Source: Candidatus Poribacteria bacterium
GTDB lineage: Bacteria; Poribacteria; WGA-4E; WGA-3G
Direction of reading: 5' to 3'
Assembly (NCBI GenBank): GCA_012270865.1
Contig: JAAXHL010000051.1
Span: 83,396 to 147,395 of the forward strand
Length of the DNA: 64,000 nucleotides
Part shown: in pieces, positions 61,632 through 64,000 of the stretch
Layout of the letters: every line of letters begins with the position of its first letter
Position numbering within the stretch: the stretch's first letter is position 1
Position numbers and translations under genes: made by a program
The notes under the pieces: generated by a model
What the model was told of the DNA's origin: nothing
Databases searched by the model: none
The model's input: only the letters and a program-made list of their open reading frames with translations

Positions 61632-62400
61632 CCTCTTAAGCCACACAATTTCAGCCGTACCAACGCTATCGCTCTCAACCCGCCGACAAGAAGCCCGAAC
61701 CGTCGGAAGAAACGGTTGGCGCGTCATCGAAGAAGAAGCACACTGGAACCCCACCGAAACAGCCATTATCGTTGTTGATATGTGGAACGAACACTGGTCC
61801 TGGGGCGCCACTGAACGCGTAAATGTAATGGCACCCCGCATGGACATCGTACTCGGACGCGCAAGACAGAACGGCGTACAAATTATCCACGCACCCTCCG
61901 ATACCATGGACTTTTACCAAGAACACCCAGCGCGACAATGGGTACTGGAACTGCCACACGCCGAACCCCCTGCCGAACGCGAAATGCCCGACCCACCACT
62001 ACCCGTCGATGCATCCGACGGCGGCTCAGATACCGGCGAAGCCGAAAGCTACAAAGCCTGGCACCGGCAGCACCCCGTCATCGAAATCCAAAACACAGAT
62101 GCCATCAGCGACAACGGACAGGAAGTCTACAACCTAATCCACCACAAAGGCATCAAGAACCTCATCTTCATGGGTGTCCACACAAACATGTGCGTACTCG
62201 GACGCTCTTTCGCCATTAAACAGATGGTGCGTTGGGGTTTAAACGCCGTCCTCGCACGCGACCTCACCGACGCGATGTATAACCCCTTCAAACCACCGTA
62301 CGTCAGCCATGAGGAAGGCACGCAATTGATCATTGAATACATCGAGAAATTCTGGTGCCCAACAATCCTCAGCGGCGACCTAACAACACCGAAAGCATAA
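61621..62400 (+). CDS. Isochorismatase-family cysteine hydrolase
   Basis: 259 residues from ATG 61621, with AAAGGAG about 10 bases upstream. The family hydrolyses amides or vinyl ethers via an Asp-Lys-Cys triad. Asp is in AIIVVDMWNEHW (about 50), Cys in MGVHTNMCVLGRSFAI (about 190), and the cis-peptide region precedes it. An acidic loop (about 115-150: PPAEREMPDPPLPVDASDGG) is longer than in most members. It overlaps rimI by 11 bases, so the two are probably translationally coupled. Substrate unknown. Confidence 0.87.
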   Translation: MLLNLLSHTISAVPTLSLSTRRQEARTVGRNGWRVIEEEAHWNPTETAIIVVDMWNEHWSWGATERVNVMAPRMDIVLGRARQNGVQIIHAPSDTMDFYQEHPARQWVLELPHAEPPAEREMPDPPLPVDASDGGSDTGEAESYKAWHRQHPVIEIQNTDAISDNGQEVYNLIHHKGIKNLIFMGVHTNMCVLGRSFAIKQMVRWGLNAVLARDLTDAMYNPFKPPYVSHEEGTQLIIEYIEKFWCPTILSGDLTTPKA

Positions 62401-62429
62401 AATAACCATCAACCGACAAGACCTCCCTT

Positions 62430-62546
62430 GCAGGCGGGGTTTGTAACCCCGCCATTTTTAGGATATGAGACCGTTGCTTTCCTGTGCCATCGTAGCATAC
62501 CAACTGAAAACTGACGGCTAATTGCTGACAGCCAACTGCTATACAC
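62430..62546. repeat. GGCGGGGTTTGTAACCCCGCC hairpin and AACTG remnants
   Basis: Hairpin at 62433-62454, then CAACTGAAAACTGACGGC and CAGCCAACTGC words to about 62540. No gene. Confidence 0.65.
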
Positions 62547-62585
62547 AAAAAAAGCCCACGGTAACAAAATCACCGCGGGCTTTTC
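62547..62585 (-). terminator. Terminator of the malectin-like gene
   Basis: On the minus strand AAGCCCGCGGTGA and TTACCGTGGGCTT pair around a 5-base loop, followed by a run of seven T. Confidence 0.85.
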
Positions 62586-62601
62586 CGTTCAATACATAAT
62601 C

Positions 62602-63249
62602 TTACTGGCGATCATCTTTCAGCGCACCCCACATTGTCGTGAGTTTCGCCTTCGGATCCACGGCAGTACCCGCAGAAGGTACAACCTCTAAAGCACTAAA
62701 CATCGCGTTAAGATCACCTGCGCCAGTCTCTCCGTTTCCAGCGAGATGGACATCAAGGGCACCATCGCTGACCTCAATCCCCGTATAGTTTTTGATGTCA
62801 ATTTCATGTCTGCCCGGGGTCACGTAAAGCGGTTCAACGTTCTCTTCTTCAATGAAAATATCGAAACCGCGGTTGTTCGGAGACCAGTGCTCACCCACCA
62901 GATACGTCACATCAAAAGTACCATCGCCGGTCTTGAACTGGTACTTAATAGTATCAGGAAAAGCTGCCCAACTGACCGCATAGAAAAGATCCACGTCGTA
63001 GCCAGCATCTGCCGCTTGCGCTTGCGCATCAGTTGTCAACTCTTTTACCTCTGCTGTGCGCGGCTCTTTTTCAGTCCAACCGCCCCATGACTGATCAGTC
63101 TGCTGTGCACCACGCCAGACTCGACCTTGTGAATCCGTGAAATCATCTGTCTTACCACCCCACACACGGAACTCCTCTGCCGGTAGCAACGTTGGCAGTG
63201 CGAGAACCGCGAGCAAAAGTGCTATCGTGAAAATACTAAAAAATCTCAT
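62602..63249 (-). CDS. Secreted malectin-like protein with C-terminal TTMWGALK motif (paralogue 1)
   Basis: 215 residues from ATG 63249, with GGAGG 9 bases upstream. A signal peptide ends at about residue 24 (LLPAEE). The mature domain has the malectin-like beta pattern: FRVWGGKTDDFTDSQGRVW, TYLVGEHWSPNNRGFDIFIE and GDLNAMFSALEVVP, suggesting carbohydrate binding. The C terminus is DPKAKLTTMWGALKDDRQ. It is highly similar to the gene at 63269 and follows it by 19 bases on the same strand, so a tandem duplication. Function unknown. Confidence 0.75.
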   Translation of the reverse strand: MRFFSIFTIALLLAVLALPTLLPAEEFRVWGGKTDDFTDSQGRVWRGAQQTDQSWGGWTEKEPRTAEVKELTTDAQAQAADAGYDVDLFYAVSWAAFPDTIKYQFKTGDGTFDVTYLVGEHWSPNNRGFDIFIEEENVEPLYVTPGRHEIDIKNYTGIEVSDGALDVHLAGNGETGAGDLNAMFSALEVVPSAGTAVDPKAKLTTMWGALKDDRQ

Positions 63250-63268
63250 CAAAAATTGCCTCCATCTA

Positions 63269-63922
63269 TTATGGGTTTTGCCGTGCCGATTTCAGCGCGC
63301 CCCAAGTCGTAGTGGCTTTCTGCTTCGGGTCAACGGCTAACGCAGGGATTACCTCTATTCCACTAAACATCGCATTGAGGTCTCCAGCACCCGTATCCGG
63401 ATTGCCAGCAAATTCAAGGTTCATCACCTGATCTTTAACCTCAATACCCTCATATCGCTTAATATCGATCTCGTGATTACCAGGTGTCACATATTCCTCC
63501 TCAACGATCTCGTCTTCGATAATAATATCGAAACCGCGATTGTTCGGAGACCAGTGCTCACCAACGAGATACGTCACATTGAACATACCTTTACCGGTAT
63601 TCAGATCCATCTTGACCGTATCTGGAAAAGCTGCCCAACTGACCGCATAAAAGAGCTCCTTATCGTAGCCTTCATCTTTCGCCAGTTTCTCAGCGTCCTT
63701 TGTAAGTGTCTGCACCTCTGCGGTACGCGGCAACTTCTCAATCCAGCCGCCCCACGCTTCCTTCTCATTCTGTCCACCGTGCCAGACACGACCGTCAGAA
63801 TCTTTAAAATCGTCCACTTTACCGCCCCATACCCGAATCTCTTCGGCGGGGACAGCGTCATAAACCAATGCCACCGTAGCAAATACGGCAAGCAACATAA
63901 CTAAAAATAGGTTTCGTAACAT
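63269..63922 (-). CDS. Secreted malectin-like protein with C-terminal TTTWGALK motif (paralogue 2)
   Basis: 217 residues from ATG 63922, with AAGGAGGAG 4 bases upstream; the 18-residue upstream extension is not used. The signal peptide ends at about residue 26 (AVPAEE). The mature part matches paralogue 1 throughout (IRVWGGKVDDFKDSDGRVW, AVSWAAFPDTVKMDL, VGEHWSPNNRGFDIIIEDE, GDLNAMFSGIEVIP). The C terminus is DPKQKATTTWGALKSARQNP. It is the first gene of the pair; the promoter would lie in 63923-64000 or beyond. Likely surface-exposed sugar-binding protein. Confidence 0.75.
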   Translation of the reverse strand: MLRNLFLVMLLAVFATVALVYDAVPAEEIRVWGGKVDDFKDSDGRVWHGGQNEKEAWGGWIEKLPRTAEVQTLTKDAEKLAKDEGYDKELFYAVSWAAFPDTVKMDLNTGKGMFNVTYLVGEHWSPNNRGFDIIIEDEIVEEEYVTPGNHEIDIKRYEGIEVKDQVMNLEFAGNPDTGAGDLNAMFSGIEVIPALAVDPKQKATTTWGALKSARQNP

Positions 63923-64000
63923 AATTCTCCTCCTTAAGATTGTAAACAATAGAAACAAGTGTCTTAAAAATAACACATCTGATATTTCTCAGAAGTTATT

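Overview
The window reads as a chromosome segment of an uncultivated diderm bacterium, most likely Candidatus Poribacteria or a close relative. This is inference: the gene set (lamin-tail-domain surface protein, UPF0182, GxxExxY protein, 23S-IVS-type four-helix bundle protein, sulfatase-like proteins, giant TPR protein, OmpA-type lipoprotein), the very repeat-rich intergenic DNA and the recurring C-terminal T-T-x-W-G/A-x-L-K motif fit what I know of that group. No similarity search could be run. Genes lie on both strands, most with clear Shine-Dalgarno (SD) sequences. I saw no rRNA, tRNA, CRISPR array, prophage or transposase gene.

Layout. 1-5.1 kb: sulfur metabolism (siroheme sulfite/nitrite reductase fused to a TusA-like domain; ThiF/MoeB-type adenylyltransferase) interrupted by a HigB/HigA-type toxin-antitoxin module. 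5.1-8.2 kb (minus strand): aminotransferase, SDR epimerase and HAD protein. 8.6-11.8 kb: histidine kinase and response regulator-PglZ protein resembling PorY/PorX. 12-14.3 kb: RNase G, L21, L27. 14.7-18.8 kb: two envelope lipoproteins (one OmpA-like), a small unknown and GMP synthase. 18.9-30.2 kb (minus): PLP aminotransferase, 1,575-residue TPR protein, anti-sigma and sigma factor, Ig-like lipoprotein, DprA. 30.7-35.4 kb: LivG and LivF split by a four-helix-bundle cassette, a small coiled-coil membrane protein, Lgt, a sulfotransferase-like protein. 35.6-43.5 kb: UPF0182, a second coiled-coil protein and a large surface protein behind several sigma70-type promoters. 43.5-48.5 kb: a GxxExxY cassette between long direct repeats, an AAA-nuclease fusion and a redoxin-cytochrome c-copper monooxygenase fusion. 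48.5-54.3 kb: BrkB, methyltransferase, S21 with a stand-alone dsRNA-binding protein, a TauE-like permease that seems to start at AUC, a small membrane protein behind a MITE, an oxidoreductase. 54.3-56.6 kb: groESL behind an apparent sigma54 promoter. 56.6-64 kb: glycosyltransferase, sulfatase-like protein without the formylglycine motif, aminotransferase, RimI, isochorismatase-family hydrolase, and two malectin-like secreted paralogues.

The intergenic DNA holds at least five repeat families: (i) a ~120 bp MITE with TTACGCA-type inverted ends and 6-7 bp target duplications; (ii) a second MITE with 13 bp ends (TATAGTAAAGCCC); (iii) long nested palindromes built around GGTGCGGTTTCTAACCGCACC or its GGTTCGG variant; (iv) arrays of the word AACTG/CAGTT, which often abut or supply stop codons and flank the four-helix-bundle gene; (v) arrays of the word ATCA/TGAT flanking the GxxExxY gene. 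The candidates most worth following as undescribed systems are the shared C-terminal motif together with the PorX/PorY pair, and the two small orphan genes boxed in by their own palindromic word-repeat arrays.
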